From Rubrobacter sp. (GTDB lineage Bacteria; Actinomycetota; Rubrobacteria; Rubrobacterales; Rubrobacteraceae): a stretch of 29,468 bases of DNA. The notes beneath the pieces were generated by a model that saw only the letters and a program-made list of their open reading frames with translations, did not search any database and had not been told where the DNA came from. The stretch spans positions 1-29,468 of the forward strand of contig JADDPR010000532.1 in assembly GCA_016781775.1 (NCBI GenBank), written 5' to 3'. Of this stretch, positions 1 to 7,894 are shown piece by piece (within the stretch, counting starts at the first letter, position 1; each line of letters opens with the position of its first letter). The position numbers and the translations under genes are program-made.

Positions 1-66
1 ATGAATGTCGAAGGACTTGGCTACTTTTTCCGATACCTAAGCCGTGCGCTAAACTCTGTGCGCCTT

Positions 67-142
67 GCGCCTGTAGCTCAGGGGATAGAGCAAGGGTTTC
101 CTAAACCCTGTGTCGGAGGTTCGAATCCTTCCAGGCGCACCA
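67..142 (+). tRNA. tRNA-Arg (anticodon CCT), CCA encoded
   Basis: A complete cloverleaf is visible. The 7-bp acceptor stem GCGCCTG/CAGGCGC is perfect, the D arm GCTC/GAGC flanks the AGGGGATA loop, the anticodon stem AGGGT/ACCCT holds the loop TTCCTAA with anticodon CCT, and the T arm contains GGTTCGAATCC. The discriminator is A139 and CCA follows at 140-142 in the genome. It reads AGG codons, which are rare-type arginine codons in GC-rich genomes but are used here. TAAACT at 50-55 could be a -10 box placing the start a few bases before the tRNA; no convincing -35 was found. Confidence 0.97.
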
Positions 143-146
143 CCAG

Positions 147-177
147 GACCGGAATCTTCCCGGTCGATTTTCGTTTC
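147..177 (+). terminator. Rho-independent terminator after the tRNA
   Basis: GACCGG (147-152) pairs with CCGGTC (160-165) around a 7-nt loop and is followed by the T-rich GATTTTCGTTT. It lies five bases past the CCA end, so it probably ends the tRNA transcript and isolates it from the gene at 226. Confidence 0.7.
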
Positions 178-225
178 AGTTCCTAACTATCGCGGGGACC
201 GAGATTACCGAGAGGAGGGATCGCT

Positions 226-438
226 TTGAACCTCGTGCGACGCGAAAACCCCAGGGGCGGCTACCAGCTTCTGAACCTGGACCAGGTGGTGAGAATGGAG
301 GTCCGGAACGAAGACGGCCCCGACACCACCGTGACGGCGACGTTCGCCGGGGAGATAAGCGCCCACTTCACCGGCGAATCCGCGCGCAGGCTGCTCGAGC
401 GCTTCCGCGAGCTCTCCGGCGAGCCCTTTAACTTGTAG
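226..438 (+). CDS. Small hypothetical protein, 70 aa
   Basis: This is a short soluble protein that I do not recognise. The TTG start at 226 is preceded by a good ribosome site, AGAGGAGGGA (211-220). The product has an N-terminal basic patch, alternating beta-like stretches (QLLNLDQVVRMEVR, TVTATFAGEI) and a C-terminal amphipathic helix (SARRLLERFRELSG), suggesting a small alpha+beta fold. No membrane segment or cysteine is present. Its last 11 bases overlap the 3' end of the convergent nitrilase-family gene, so the two transcripts meet tail to tail. The clear Shine-Dalgarno and plausible composition favour a real gene over a GC-driven open frame. Confidence 0.6.
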   Translation: MNLVRRENPRGGYQLLNLDQVVRMEVRNEDGPDTTVTATFAGEISAHFTGESARRLLERFRELSGEPFNL

Positions 439-1300
439 GATCGTCCCCCCCACGGGGCTTCGGCGTGGGTCCAACCTTGTAGACCTCTTCGTTGCGGTCC
501 CCGAAGGCGTGGGAGTACGGGGTGAGATGCTTCTCGCGGCGAGCGCGTTCCCGGTCGACTTCGGCGAGCACAAGCCCCTCCTCATGGGCCTCCCCAAAGG
601 CGAGCACTCCCCCCGAGGGGGCCACGACGCAGCTCCTCCCCTGGTACCCGCCCCCGACGCGGTTCGCGCAGGCGACGTAGATGCGGTTCGCGTTCCCTCC
701 GGCGATCGCGTGTGCCCCGAGCATGGTGAGCCCGCCCCGGCGCTGCCCTTCCGGGACCCAATCGTCGGGGGCGTTCGCGGGGATGCACAGGATCTCCGCG
801 CCGCGCATCGCCAGGGTGCGTATGGCCTCCGGAAACCAGGCGTCGTAGCAGACCAGCAATCCCAGGGTCCCCAAGGGCGTCTCGAAGACGGGCAGCTCGC
901 GACCCGGCTCGTACATGAGCTTCTCGCGGTCCCAGAAGTGCGTCTTGCGGTAGCACCCGAGGAGACCGTCCGGCCCCACGACGACCGCGGAGTTGTAGAT
1001 GGCGTCGCCCTCCGCCTCCAACAAACCGCCCACGACGAGGATGCCGAGATCGCGAGAAGCTTCGGCCCAGGCGCGGACGGTCGGGCCCTCGGGCACCCCT
1101 TCCGCGAGGCGAAGGGCCATCTCGCGGGAGGAGAGGTCGCAGCCGGAGTTGGAGAGCTCGGGGAGGACGACGAGGTCGGCGCCGGCACGGGCGGCGGCGG
1201 AGATCCAGGCGAGGGAGAGCCGGAGGTTGGTCTCGGGGTCGCCGTCGCGGACCGCGTACTGCGCGCAGGCTAGCAGCACCCTATCGCCCTCCCCCACCAT
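428..1300 (-). CDS. Nitrilase-superfamily carbon-nitrogen hydrolase, 290 aa
   Basis: The protein is a member of the nitrilase superfamily, which cleaves non-peptide C-N bonds in amides or carbamoyl compounds through a Glu-Lys-Cys triad. The triad is visible: E48 in LPELS, K119 in CYRKTHFW and C151 in LLVCYDAWFPE. The length matches single-domain family members. The ATG at 1300 was chosen because AAGGGG precedes it and the hydrolase fold starts at once; an in-frame start at 1348 would add 16 residues of birA-overlapping sequence. The start lies 20 bases inside the 3' end of birA, so it is probably translated from the tail of the cobalamin operon. The substrate is not predictable; a carbamoylputrescine-amidase-like or amidase role is possible. 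A CCCACG/CGTGGG stem near 449-469, inside the 3' coding end, might contribute to termination. Confidence 0.85.
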   Translation of the reverse strand: MVGEGDRVLLACAQYAVRDGDPETNLRLSLAWISAAARAGADLVVLPELSNSGCDLSSREMALRLAEGVPEGPTVRAWAEASRDLGILVVGGLLEAEGDAIYNSAVVVGPDGLLGCYRKTHFWDREKLMYEPGRELPVFETPLGTLGLLVCYDAWFPEAIRTLAMRGAEILCIPANAPDDWVPEGQRRGGLTMLGAHAIAGGNANRIYVACANRVGGGYQGRSCVVAPSGGVLAFGEAHEEGLVLAEVDRERARREKHLTPYSHAFGDRNEEVYKVGPTPKPRGGDDPTS

Positions 1301-2144
1301 ATTCCCCTTGCCGGAGGTGCTCCACCTCTCCCTCGAAGACCTCGACAAGGCCCCTTCCGGGCGACCTCTCGATGAGCAGGCCTCCCTCGCCCGTGAGGTC
1401 GACCGCCCACCCCTCGACCGTCTCGCCGAAGCGCGTCACCCGCACGAACCTGCCCAAAGTACAGTTCAGGGCGCGCCAGTCGTCGAGGACGGTGCCGAAA
1501 TCGCGTATGCGGTCGAGCTCGGAGTCGAGATTTTGGAGGACGGCATCGAGGAGCTCAACGAGGTCCAGGCTGTGCCCTAACTCGGAACGCAGCGTCGCGA
1601 CCTCGCGGTCGGGGACGTCGAGATCTTCGGGGTCGAGGTTGGCGTTTATGCCGACGCCGAGGACGACGAAGTCGATTGCACGCTCGGCGTTCGCGCCGGG
1701 TCCGACGCGTTTGGCGGCGACGGGCGCGTTCTCGGCGCTCGACTCGGCGAGGATGCCGCAGATCTTACGCCCCGCCGAATCGTCGGGGCCAGTGATGAGC
1801 AGGTCGTTGGGCCACTTTATGCGCGCCTCGACCCCAAAGCTCCACAGCGCCTTCGCCACGCCCACGGCGGCGGTCTGGGTGATGCGGGGGGCGAAGCGGG
1901 CGGGCAGCTCGGGGCGGAGGACGAGCGACATCCAGAGCCCACCCCGGGGAGAGCCCCACCGGCGGCCGAGCCGTCCGCGCCCGCCCTTCTGGACTTCCGA
2001 GAGGACGAGCGTCCCGTGCGGCGCCCCGCCGTGGGCCAGTTCGCGTGCGCGCTCCTGAGTGGAGCCTATCTCCTCGTGGAAGTCCACGCGCGCCGCCAGC
2101 GGGCTTCCCAGAGCCTCCACCGCCTCCTTGCTCAGCCCGCTCAT
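1281..2144 (-). CDS. birA: Biotin--[acetyl-CoA carboxylase] ligase, 287 aa
   Basis: This biotin protein ligase activates biotin as biotinyl-AMP and attaches it to a lysine of the biotin carrier domain of carboxylases. The biotin/ATP-binding motif GRGRLGR is at residues 55-61, KWPND at 110-114, and KICGILAE with VLGVGIN follow, in the family order. The protein starts almost directly with the catalytic domain, so it lacks the N-terminal helix-turn-helix of E. coli-type BirA. It is a class I ligase without an obvious repressor function. A small C-terminal beta domain (LGRFVRV...GLLIE) is present. The ATG at 2144 overlaps the cobT stop as ATGA. Biotinylation has no known direct part in B12 synthesis, so its place in the operon may reflect co-regulation or simple co-transcription. 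Confidence 0.93.
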   Translation of the reverse strand: MSGLSKEAVEALGSPLAARVDFHEEIGSTQERARELAHGGAPHGTLVLSEVQKGGRGRLGRRWGSPRGGLWMSLVLRPELPARFAPRITQTAAVGVAKALWSFGVEARIKWPNDLLITGPDDSAGRKICGILAESSAENAPVAAKRVGPGANAERAIDFVVLGVGINANLDPEDLDVPDREVATLRSELGHSLDLVELLDAVLQNLDSELDRIRDFGTVLDDWRALNCTLGRFVRVTRFGETVEGWAVDLTGEGGLLIERSPGRGLVEVFEGEVEHLRQGEYGGGGR

Positions 2145-3198
2145 CCCAGATCCAGATCTTCCAGCAGAGCCATCTCGCCGAGCACACGGGCGGCGGCCTG
2201 GAGCAGCGGGACGGCCAGGAGGCCGCCCGTCCCCTCCCCGAGGCGCAACCCGAGGTCGAGGAGCGGACGGAGTCCGAGGTGTTCCAACGCGACCGCCGCG
2301 CCCGGCTCGGCCGAGAGGTGGCCGGCGAAGAGGTAGCCCGTGGAGTCGGGCGCGAGCCCCTGGGCGACGAGGGCGGCCGAGTTCGAGATCACCCCGTCGA
2401 GGACGACCGGCACCCCGGCCGCCGCTCCCGCCAGGATCACGCCGGCGATCGCCGCGTGCTCCAATCCCCCGAGTGCCGCGAGGACGCCCAACGGATCGTC
2501 GGGGTCCGGCCCGTGCAGCGCAAGCGCCTCCTCGACGACGCCCCTCTTGAGGCTCAGGGTCTCGTCGTTTATGCCGGTGCCGCGACCGGTCGTCTCCTGC
2601 GGGGGACGGCCGGTGAACGCGGAGACGAGGGCCGCGGCCGGGGTGGTGTTGCCGATGCCCATGTCGCCGGTGACGAGGAGGTCGACCCCGCTCCCTATAA
2701 GCTCCTCGGCCGTGCCGGCCCCGCTCATCAGGGCCCGCGCGGCCTCCTCGCGGTTCATGGCGGGCTTGCGGCTCAGGTCGTCCGTTCCGGGCCGGACCCT
2801 CGCCGTCCTCAGGCGCGGATGACGCGGAAGGTCCGTGGCTACCCCGACGTCGAGGACGCTCACGCGGGCGCCGACGCTCTTCGCGATGGCGTTGACCGCC
2901 GCCCCGTCGCCGCAGAAGTTCGCGACCATCGCCGCCGTGACCTCCCTCGGCCAGGGGAGACGCCGCGCTCGAGGACCCCATGGTCCCCGACGCAGACCAC
3001 GACGGCGGCGTCGCCGGGCACGGGCGGGGGGACCTTGCCCGAGACCGCGGCGAGCTTCGCGCCGAGGTCCTCGATCGCGCCGAGGCTGCCGGGGGGTTTG
3101 GCGAGGGCGAGGTGGCGTTCCCTCGCCCTCTCGGCGGCCCGCTCGTCCGGGGGGATCACGTCCCCGGCGAGTTCCTTTACCCTCTCTTCGAACGCCAT
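2141..3198 (-). pseudogene. cobT: Nicotinate-nucleotide:dimethylbenzimidazole phosphoribosyltransferase, broken by a one-base frameshift
   Basis: CobT makes alpha-ribazole phosphate, the lower-ligand nucleotide of cobalamin. The N-terminal 82 codons, from the ATG at 3198, carry the family start (KPPGSLG, GDHGVLERGVSP). The frame then shifts, and the rest continues in another frame with WPREVTAAMVANF, the GDMGIGNTT loop and RLGEGTGG near the C-terminus, which holds the catalytic glutamate region. The break is at a run of four G on the + strand (2954-2957); one extra base there restores an uninterrupted protein of about 352 residues, the normal CobT length. Everything either side looks conserved, so this is either a recent mutation or a homopolymer undercall. 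The start is 9 bases after the cbiX stop and the stop overlaps birA as ATGA. Confidence 0.9.
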
Positions 3199-3207
3199 CC
3201 CTAACCC

Positions 3208-4146
3208 CTAATGGTGGTGCCCATGATGATCGTGGCCGTGGCTATGGTCGTGGCCGGGCTCGTCGGGGTGGTAGTGAGGGGTGGCGGGGGCGCCGACCTT
3301 CTCCTCGAAGCCGGGGAGAGCGATGCGGTGGACGCAGACGTCGCAGTTCATGCGGATGTCGCCGCGGACGGCCTCGCGGTAGCGCTCGAGGACCAGGTCC
3401 GCGACGCGCCCGTCCGGCCCGAAGTAGCCCGCGTAGCGGACCTCCACGCCGGGGTTCTCCCCCGCGAACTGCTCGCTCTGCTCCCGGATGCGCTCCTCGA
3501 GGACGCCGGTGAACAGGAAGTAGGAGAAGACGGCGACCTTTTTTGCCCCTAGCTTCCTCAGGCGCTCCAGGCCCTCGCGGACCTTCGGGGGCGTCATGCT
3601 TATAAACGCGGTCTCGACAGTCTCGTAGGGACGGCCCTCCTGGAAGAGGCGCGCGGCTTTGAAGAGGTCGGAGTTGGCGTCCGGGTCGGAGGAGCCGCGA
3701 CCGACGACGAGGACGGCCCATTCGTCTTTTTCGCCCTCGGGAAGGACGGCGGAGATGCGTTCGTCCATGAGCTCGAGGAGCTCCGGGCGGATGCCGAGGG
3801 CGCGGCCGTAGCCGAAGTCTACGGCGGGGTGGCTCATGCCCTCGCGCACGAGGGTCGCGGGGATGTCGTCCTTGGCGTGGCCGGCGGCGAGGAGCATGAG
3901 GGGGACGGCCGAAATCCTCGTCGCCTTCCCCTCCACCAACCGGTTCACGCACTCGGAGATCGGGGGTTTGGAGAGCTCGATGAATCCACCCTCGACCGGT
4001 AGCCCCGGGCTCCTCTCCCGCACGAGCCGGACGAGCTCGTGAAACTCCTCCGCCCCCCTGGGGTCGCGACTCCCGTGCCCGACAATGAGCAAAGCGGGCT
4101 CGGCCGTTTCCTGACCCTTGCCCCTGATTTCTACAAGGTTTCTCAT
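3208..4146 (-). CDS. cbiX: Sirohydrochlorin cobaltochelatase, long form with Fe-S motif and His-rich tail, 312 aa
   Basis: CbiX inserts Co2+ into sirohydrochlorin, the first committed step of the early-cobalt (anaerobic) route. Two tandem chelatase-fold halves are seen: the first begins IVGHGSRDP (about 21-29) and the second VVGRGSSDPDANSD (about 147-160). The likely catalytic histidines are H24 and H90 (AAGHAKDDIP). An MxCxxC motif (MNCDVC, 266-271) and a C-terminal tail with about ten histidines (291-312) match the long CbiX form known from Bacillus megaterium, where MxCxxC relates to an Fe-S centre. The tail probably holds or buffers metal. The second half has an arginine where the first has the histidine, so only one half is likely catalytic. 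The gene follows cbiC by 4 bases. Confidence 0.95.
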   Translation of the reverse strand: MRNLVEIRGKGQETAEPALLIVGHGSRDPRGAEEFHELVRLVRERSPGLPVEGGFIELSKPPISECVNRLVEGKATRISAVPLMLLAAGHAKDDIPATLVREGMSHPAVDFGYGRALGIRPELLELMDERISAVLPEGEKDEWAVLVVGRGSSDPDANSDLFKAARLFQEGRPYETVETAFISMTPPKVREGLERLRKLGAKKVAVFSYFLFTGVLEERIREQSEQFAGENPGVEVRYAGYFGPDGRVADLVLERYREAVRGDIRMNCDVCVHRIALPGFEEKVGAPATPHYHPDEPGHDHSHGHDHHGHHH

Positions 4147-4150
4147 CCGT

Positions 4151-4735
4151 TTATCCTTCCTCGTGGTATAAGAGCGCGTTCAGCGCCGACGCCGCGACCG
4201 CGGAGCCCCCCTTGGGGCCGTGGTTTGCAACGGCCGGCAGACCGCTCTCCATCAGCATTTCCTTGGATTCCGCGGCCCCGACGAACCCGACCGGGAGCCC
4301 GACGACGAGCGCGGGGTCCGCCCGGAGCTCCAGAAGCTCGAAGAGCGCCGTCGGCGCGTTCCCGACGACCCAGACCGCCCCCGCCCCGGCCTCCCCCGCC
4401 GCGACCCTGAACCCCGCCGCCGAACGGGTGATGCCTAGCTCCTCGGAGAGGGCCCGTGCGCGGGGGTCGGAGACGAAGCACAGCGTCTCCCGCGCGGTGA
4501 TTCCGGCCGCCACCATCCCGACGTCGGTGACCACCGGAGCGCCGGCGCGGAGGGCCTCGTAGCCACTCCTCAATGCAGCTTCGTCGAGGACTAGCGTCTC
4601 GGCGTATTCGAGGTCGGCGGAGGCGTGGATCACGCGTTCGGCGACGGCCCGGCCTAAAGGTCCGAGGTGCGAGAGGTCGACGAGGCCGCGCATGATGCGG
4701 TAGCTCTCCCGTTCTATGGGGTGTATACGCCTCAC
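4151..4735 (-). CDS. cbiC: Precorrin-8X / cobalt-precorrin-8 methylmutase, 194 aa
   Basis: CbiC (CobH) moves the C11 methyl group to C12, giving (hydrogeno)cobyrinic acid. The GTG start at 4735 is chosen because it yields the canonical beginning VRRIHPIERESYRIM and overlaps the ferredoxin stop as GTGA. The catalytic histidine is H37 in ERVIHASADLEYAETL, the expected family context. Further conserved stretches are TDVGMVAAGI, VVGNAPTALFELLEL, GLPVGFVGAAESKEML and VANHGPKGGSAVAASALNAL. The length is slightly below the usual 205-210 residues but complete from end to end. The enzyme acts in the cytosol on the product of the CbiET step and feeds CobB/CbiA in the same operon. Confidence 0.95.
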   Translation of the reverse strand: MRRIHPIERESYRIMRGLVDLSHLGPLGRAVAERVIHASADLEYAETLVLDEAALRSGYEALRAGAPVVTDVGMVAAGITARETLCFVSDPRARALSEELGITRSAAGFRVAAGEAGAGAVWVVGNAPTALFELLELRADPALVVGLPVGFVGAAESKEMLMESGLPAVANHGPKGGSAVAASALNALLYHEEG

Positions 4736-4968
4736 CCGTCCTCCCCCAAAAGGTCCGTCAGCCGCACCTCGACGCAGGCCGAGACGGGGCAGACCTCGGC
4801 GCACTCGGCGCAGCCCGTGCAGCGGTCTTCGAGGACGACTAAGGGCGAGGGGTAGCCCCTCGGGGCCGGCCGGATCGCCCTCTCCGGGCACGTCTTGAGG
4901 CAGGCGCCGCAGCCGGCGCAGGCGTCTGTCACGGCGAAGATGCTTCTCGTAGCGGCGGTCCCCCTCAA
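4732..4968 (-). CDS. 2[4Fe-4S] ferredoxin, 78 aa
   Basis: This small ferredoxin has two classical cluster motifs: C17-x2-C20-x2-C23-x3-C27-P and C50-x2-C53-x2-C56-x3-C60-P. The TTG start at 4968 overlaps the cbiGH stop as TTGA and its own stop overlaps cbiC as GTGA, so it is locked between two corrin-ring genes and probably made in step with them. A redox partner role in ring contraction or in another reductive step is inferred from position. Known support is indirect: the CbiH60 enzyme of B. megaterium carries its own Fe-S domain, and CbiX here has an MxCxxC motif. An alternative is that it substitutes for, or supplies electrons to, the precorrin-6A reduction for which no gene is seen here. 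Confidence 0.9.
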   Translation of the reverse strand: MRGTAATRSIFAVTDACAGCGACLKTCPERAIRPAPRGYPSPLVVLEDRCTGCAECAEVCPVSACVEVRLTDLLGEDG

Positions 4969-6680
4969 TCCAGGTACCCCCGGGGCGTCACGACGCGGCC
5001 GGCGACGAGCTTCGTGCGGGAGTTGCCGACCACTACGACGGTGAGCATGTCCACGTCCTCCGGGCGGAGGGCGGAGAGGGTCGTCACGGTGACCTCGGCG
5101 TCCTCGCGGTAGGCGTTCTTGACGATGCCGACCGGCGTCTCGGGGGGGCGGTGCTCCAGCAGGAGGGAGCGGACCTCGCCGAGCTGCCAGTCGCGGCCCT
5201 TCGAGCGCGGGTTGTACAGGGAGACCACGAAGTCACCCATGGCCGCCGCCCTGACACGCTTCTCGATGATCTCCCACGGGGTCAGAAGGTCGGAGAGGCT
5301 GATCGAGCAGTGGTCGTGCCCCAGGGGAGAGCCGAGGAGGGAGGCCGCCGCCTGCGCCGCCGTGATGCCGGGGATCACTTCTACGTCGACGTCGGCGCCT
5401 GCGAGCTCCAGGGCGGGCGAGGCCATCGCGTAGACCCCGACGTCCCCGCTGGAGACGAGGGCGGCGCTCCCACCCTCCCTGGCCTCCTCGAGGGCCTTCT
5501 CGCAGCGGGCGATCTCGTCGCCCAAAGGGAGCGTGAAGATGCTCGTACCCGGCCTCAAGAGGTGGCGGACCCTCTCGACGTACTGCTCCAATCCCACGAC
5601 GATCTCGGAGCGCGCGAGGGCCTCGCGCGCCATCGGCGGGATGAGCGCGTCGCTCCCGGGGCCGAGGCTGACGAGGCGAAGCTTGCCCCGGACGGGGAGC
5701 CTCCCGACCGCGACCGTCGCGGCCCTGGACTTCTCCTTCTCCACCAGGAGCTCGGCGCCCGCGGCGAGCACCGACGCCTCGGCGACGCTCGGGGTGCCGA
5801 CCGCGCCTTCGACCACGGAGGAAGGGTTCGGGACCTCGAACGCCGAAAGCTCTTCGGCGCTGCGGAACCGGACCGGGACGTCCAGGGAGCTCGCCGCCTT
5901 CAGGAGCCCGGGCTCGTCGGCCTTTACGTCCGCGCTGGCCAGGGCCGCGACGGACTTCTCGGAGAGCCCGGCCCCCCGCAGGGTGGACCTTACGAGGCCC
6001 AGGATCTCTTCCCTCGAAGCCCCGCGGCTGCATCCGACCCCGACGACGAGGGAGGGCGGACGGTAGACGACGCACCCCGGGCCCGGCTCGTCCGCGAGCC
6101 CGTCGGAGATGACGATCCGGGCCGTCGCCCCCTCGCAGCCGTTCTCCTCGCTCGCGCCTTCGATCTTCGTCACGACGTTGTCGGGGAGCGGGCCGGTGGG
6201 CCAGCGACTCTCGGAGACGAGGCGCACGGTATCGCCGGAGACGAGGACTGCCCCCACGCCCGCGAGGTCGGAGCCCTCCTCCACCTTGAAGCCGAGGTCT
6301 TCTCCGAGAGAGTCGAGGGCCGGGAGGCCCAGAGATTCGCTCGCGGTCGTGATGATGGGCTCGGCACCGAGGGCTTCGCCGACGCGCGCGGCGAGCTCGT
6401 TGGCGCCTCCCGCGTGGCCCCCGGCGAGGGCGACGGCGTAACGGGCCGCGTCGTCGACGCAGACGATACCGGGGTCGCGGCGCTTGTCCGCGAGGAGCGG
6501 GGCCGCGAGCCGGACGGCAGCGCCCGTGGCGAGGAAGATAACGATCCCGTCGCAGTCGGCCCAGGCGCTGCGTAGGGCCTCCGACGGCTTGCCCCCGTAA
6601 AGCGTGGCGTCCTCCCAGATCTGGGCCAGGTGCGCGGCGCGGCGACGGCCGTTGCGGGTGGTGGCGACGAGCCCGATCAC
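4965..6680 (-). CDS. cbiGH: Fused CbiG (cobalt-precorrin-5A hydrolase) and CbiH/CobJ (precorrin-3B C17-methyltransferase), 571 aa
   Basis: This bifunctional enzyme covers two consecutive anaerobic steps. Residues 1-330 are CbiG, which opens the delta-lactone and releases C20 as acetaldehyde; typical stretches are IFLATGAAVRL, the AGGHAGGANELA loop and VVGVGCSRGAS. Residues about 331-571 are CbiH/CobJ, the SAM-dependent C17 methylase that contracts the ring, with RLVSLGPGSDALIPPMA, SSGDVGVYAMASPALE, VEVIPGITAAQAAASLLGSPLGHD and SLYNPRSKGR. The GTG start at 6680 overlaps the cbiET stop as GTGA; the much longer open frame upstream is an out-of-gene extension. The enzyme acts before CbiF and CbiD chemistry is completed, so step order and gene order do not match. 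CbiG-CbiH fusions are known in several bacteria. Confidence 0.95.
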   Translation of the reverse strand: MIGLVATTRNGRRRAAHLAQIWEDATLYGGKPSEALRSAWADCDGIVIFLATGAAVRLAAPLLADKRRDPGIVCVDDAARYAVALAGGHAGGANELAARVGEALGAEPIITTASESLGLPALDSLGEDLGFKVEEGSDLAGVGAVLVSGDTVRLVSESRWPTGPLPDNVVTKIEGASEENGCEGATARIVISDGLADEPGPGCVVYRPPSLVVGVGCSRGASREEILGLVRSTLRGAGLSEKSVAALASADVKADEPGLLKAASSLDVPVRFRSAEELSAFEVPNPSSVVEGAVGTPSVAEASVLAAGAELLVEKEKSRAATVAVGRLPVRGKLRLVSLGPGSDALIPPMAREALARSEIVVGLEQYVERVRHLLRPGTSIFTLPLGDEIARCEKALEEAREGGSAALVSSGDVGVYAMASPALELAGADVDVEVIPGITAAQAAASLLGSPLGHDHCSISLSDLLTPWEIIEKRVRAAAMGDFVVSLYNPRSKGRDWQLGEVRSLLLEHRPPETPVGIVKNAYREDAEVTVTTLSALRPEDVDMLTVVVVGNSRTKLVAGRVVTPRGYLD

Positions 6681-7894
6681 GCCTCGACCACCTCCCCCCG
6701 ATGCCCCGAGACCACGAAGACGGGGGCCTCGGGGACGAGGCGGTGCATGGAGCCCACGCCCTTCACCTTCGAGGCCTGAAGGAGCGTCGTCTCCACCTCG
6801 AGGCCGCAACCCGCAAGGATCTCCGCCGCCGGCACGACGCGCTCCAGCGTGATCAGGGTCAGGACGACGGCCCGGCGCGCCGCGACGGCCGAGAGCTTCA
6901 CGATCTCCTCGAAGTATGCCCCCGTCCCCCCTATGAAGACGGCATCCGGCTCGGGCAGGTCCCGGAGCGCCTCCGGCGCCTCTCCCTCGACCACCCGGAC
7001 ACAGGCGCCGTGGCGAGCGGCGTTGTTGCGGACGCGTTCGGAGCTCTCCGCCTCGCGTTCGACTGCCACCGCGGCAGCTCCCAGGCGCGCGCACTCTATG
7101 GCGACGGAGCCCGAGCCCGCGCCGACGTCCCAGACGAGGTCGCCGGGGCCGGGGCCCAGGCGAGCGAGCACGGCCGCCCGGATCTCCCCTTTCGTGATCA
7201 TGCCGGAGCGGTGCTCGAAGTCTTCCTCGGGGAGCGCCCACCGGCCGGGGCTCCCCATGCCAGAGGAGATCCAACCCTTCCCGACCGTCCCCCGACCCTC
7301 GTCGATGGCTATTACCACGTTCGGATCCCTCCACTCCATCCGCGCCACCGTCGCCGCATCCCCGTCGAATACTCGCTCTTCGTCGCCGCCCAGGGCTTCG
7401 GCGACGAAAAGGGATCGCCCCCATCCCTCCAGGGAGCGGGCCAGATCTGCGGGACCAAACCCGGGCGAGGTGAGGACCGCGACCTTCGGGTGGGCCCTGC
7501 ACACGTTAACCGCGCGGCGCGGCTCCCGCCCGTGGGCGCTGACGACCACCGCGTCGTCCCAGTGGAGCCCGGCCCGCGCGAACGCCAGGGCGACGGAGGA
7601 GAGCCCCGGCAACACCCGCAGGTTCTCCCGGCCGAACCTCTCCCCGAGGATGCGCACGATCCCGAAGAACCCCGGGTCCCCGGAGGCGAGCACCACGACC
7701 GCGCCTTCCGTCTCCCCTATCCTCCCCAACGCCTCCGAGAGGTCCCCGACGAGGGGCGCCGAGCGTTCGGGCTCCACGCCGAGCTCCCCCAGGTGCCGCC
7801 TCCCGCCGACCACGAGCACGGCCTCCCGGACGAGCGCTTCGGCCCCGCGATCGAGAATCCCGCCGTCGAGACCCAGCACCGAGATGCGGCTCAC
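6677..7894 (-). CDS. cbiET: Precorrin-6Y C5,15-methyltransferase (decarboxylating), CbiE-CbiT fusion, 405 aa
   Basis: The protein (CobL type) methylates C5 and C15 and removes the acetate carboxyl at C12. Residues 1-205 are the CbiE methylase with VVLASGDPGFFGIVRIL and the VLPGLSSVALAFARAG region. Residues about 215-405 are CbiT, a Rossmann-type methylase with DVGAGSGSVAIE (256-267) as SAM site, preceded by GMITKGEIRA and followed by VFIGGTG. The length is normal for the fused form. The ATG at 7894 overlaps the cbiD stop as ATGA and the stop overlaps cbiGH as GTGA. It would need the reduced product of CbiJ/CobK as substrate, which is not encoded in this window. Confidence 0.96.
   Translation of the reverse strand: MSRISVLGLDGGILDRGAEALVREAVLVVGGRRHLGELGVEPERSAPLVGDLSEALGRIGETEGAVVVLASGDPGFFGIVRILGERFGRENLRVLPGLSSVALAFARAGLHWDDAVVVSAHGREPRRAVNVCRAHPKVAVLTSPGFGPADLARSLEGWGRSLFVAEALGGDEERVFDGDAATVARMEWRDPNVVIAIDEGRGTVGKGWISSGMGSPGRWALPEEDFEHRSGMITKGEIRAAVLARLGPGPGDLVWDVGAGSGSVAIECARLGAAAVAVEREAESSERVRNNAARHGACVRVVEGEAPEALRDLPEPDAVFIGGTGAYFEEIVKLSAVAARRAVVLTLITLERVVPAAEILAGCGLEVETTLLQASKVKGVGSMHRLVPEAPVFVVSGHRGEVVEA

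Noticed and set aside
1..186. Open frame of 61 codons at the left edge
   Set aside because: It runs through the tRNA-Arg gene and its terminator and has no family likeness.
2950..2960. Programmed ribosomal frameshifting in cobT
   Set aside because: The site is a plain run of four C on the coding strand with no slippery heptamer or stimulator visible, and CobT is not known to use frameshifting; mutation or sequence error is simpler.
2045..3211. Long + strand open frame opposite cobT and birA
   Set aside because: It is the GC-rich antisense shadow of clearly recognised genes, with Arg/Pro/Gly-rich low-complexity product.
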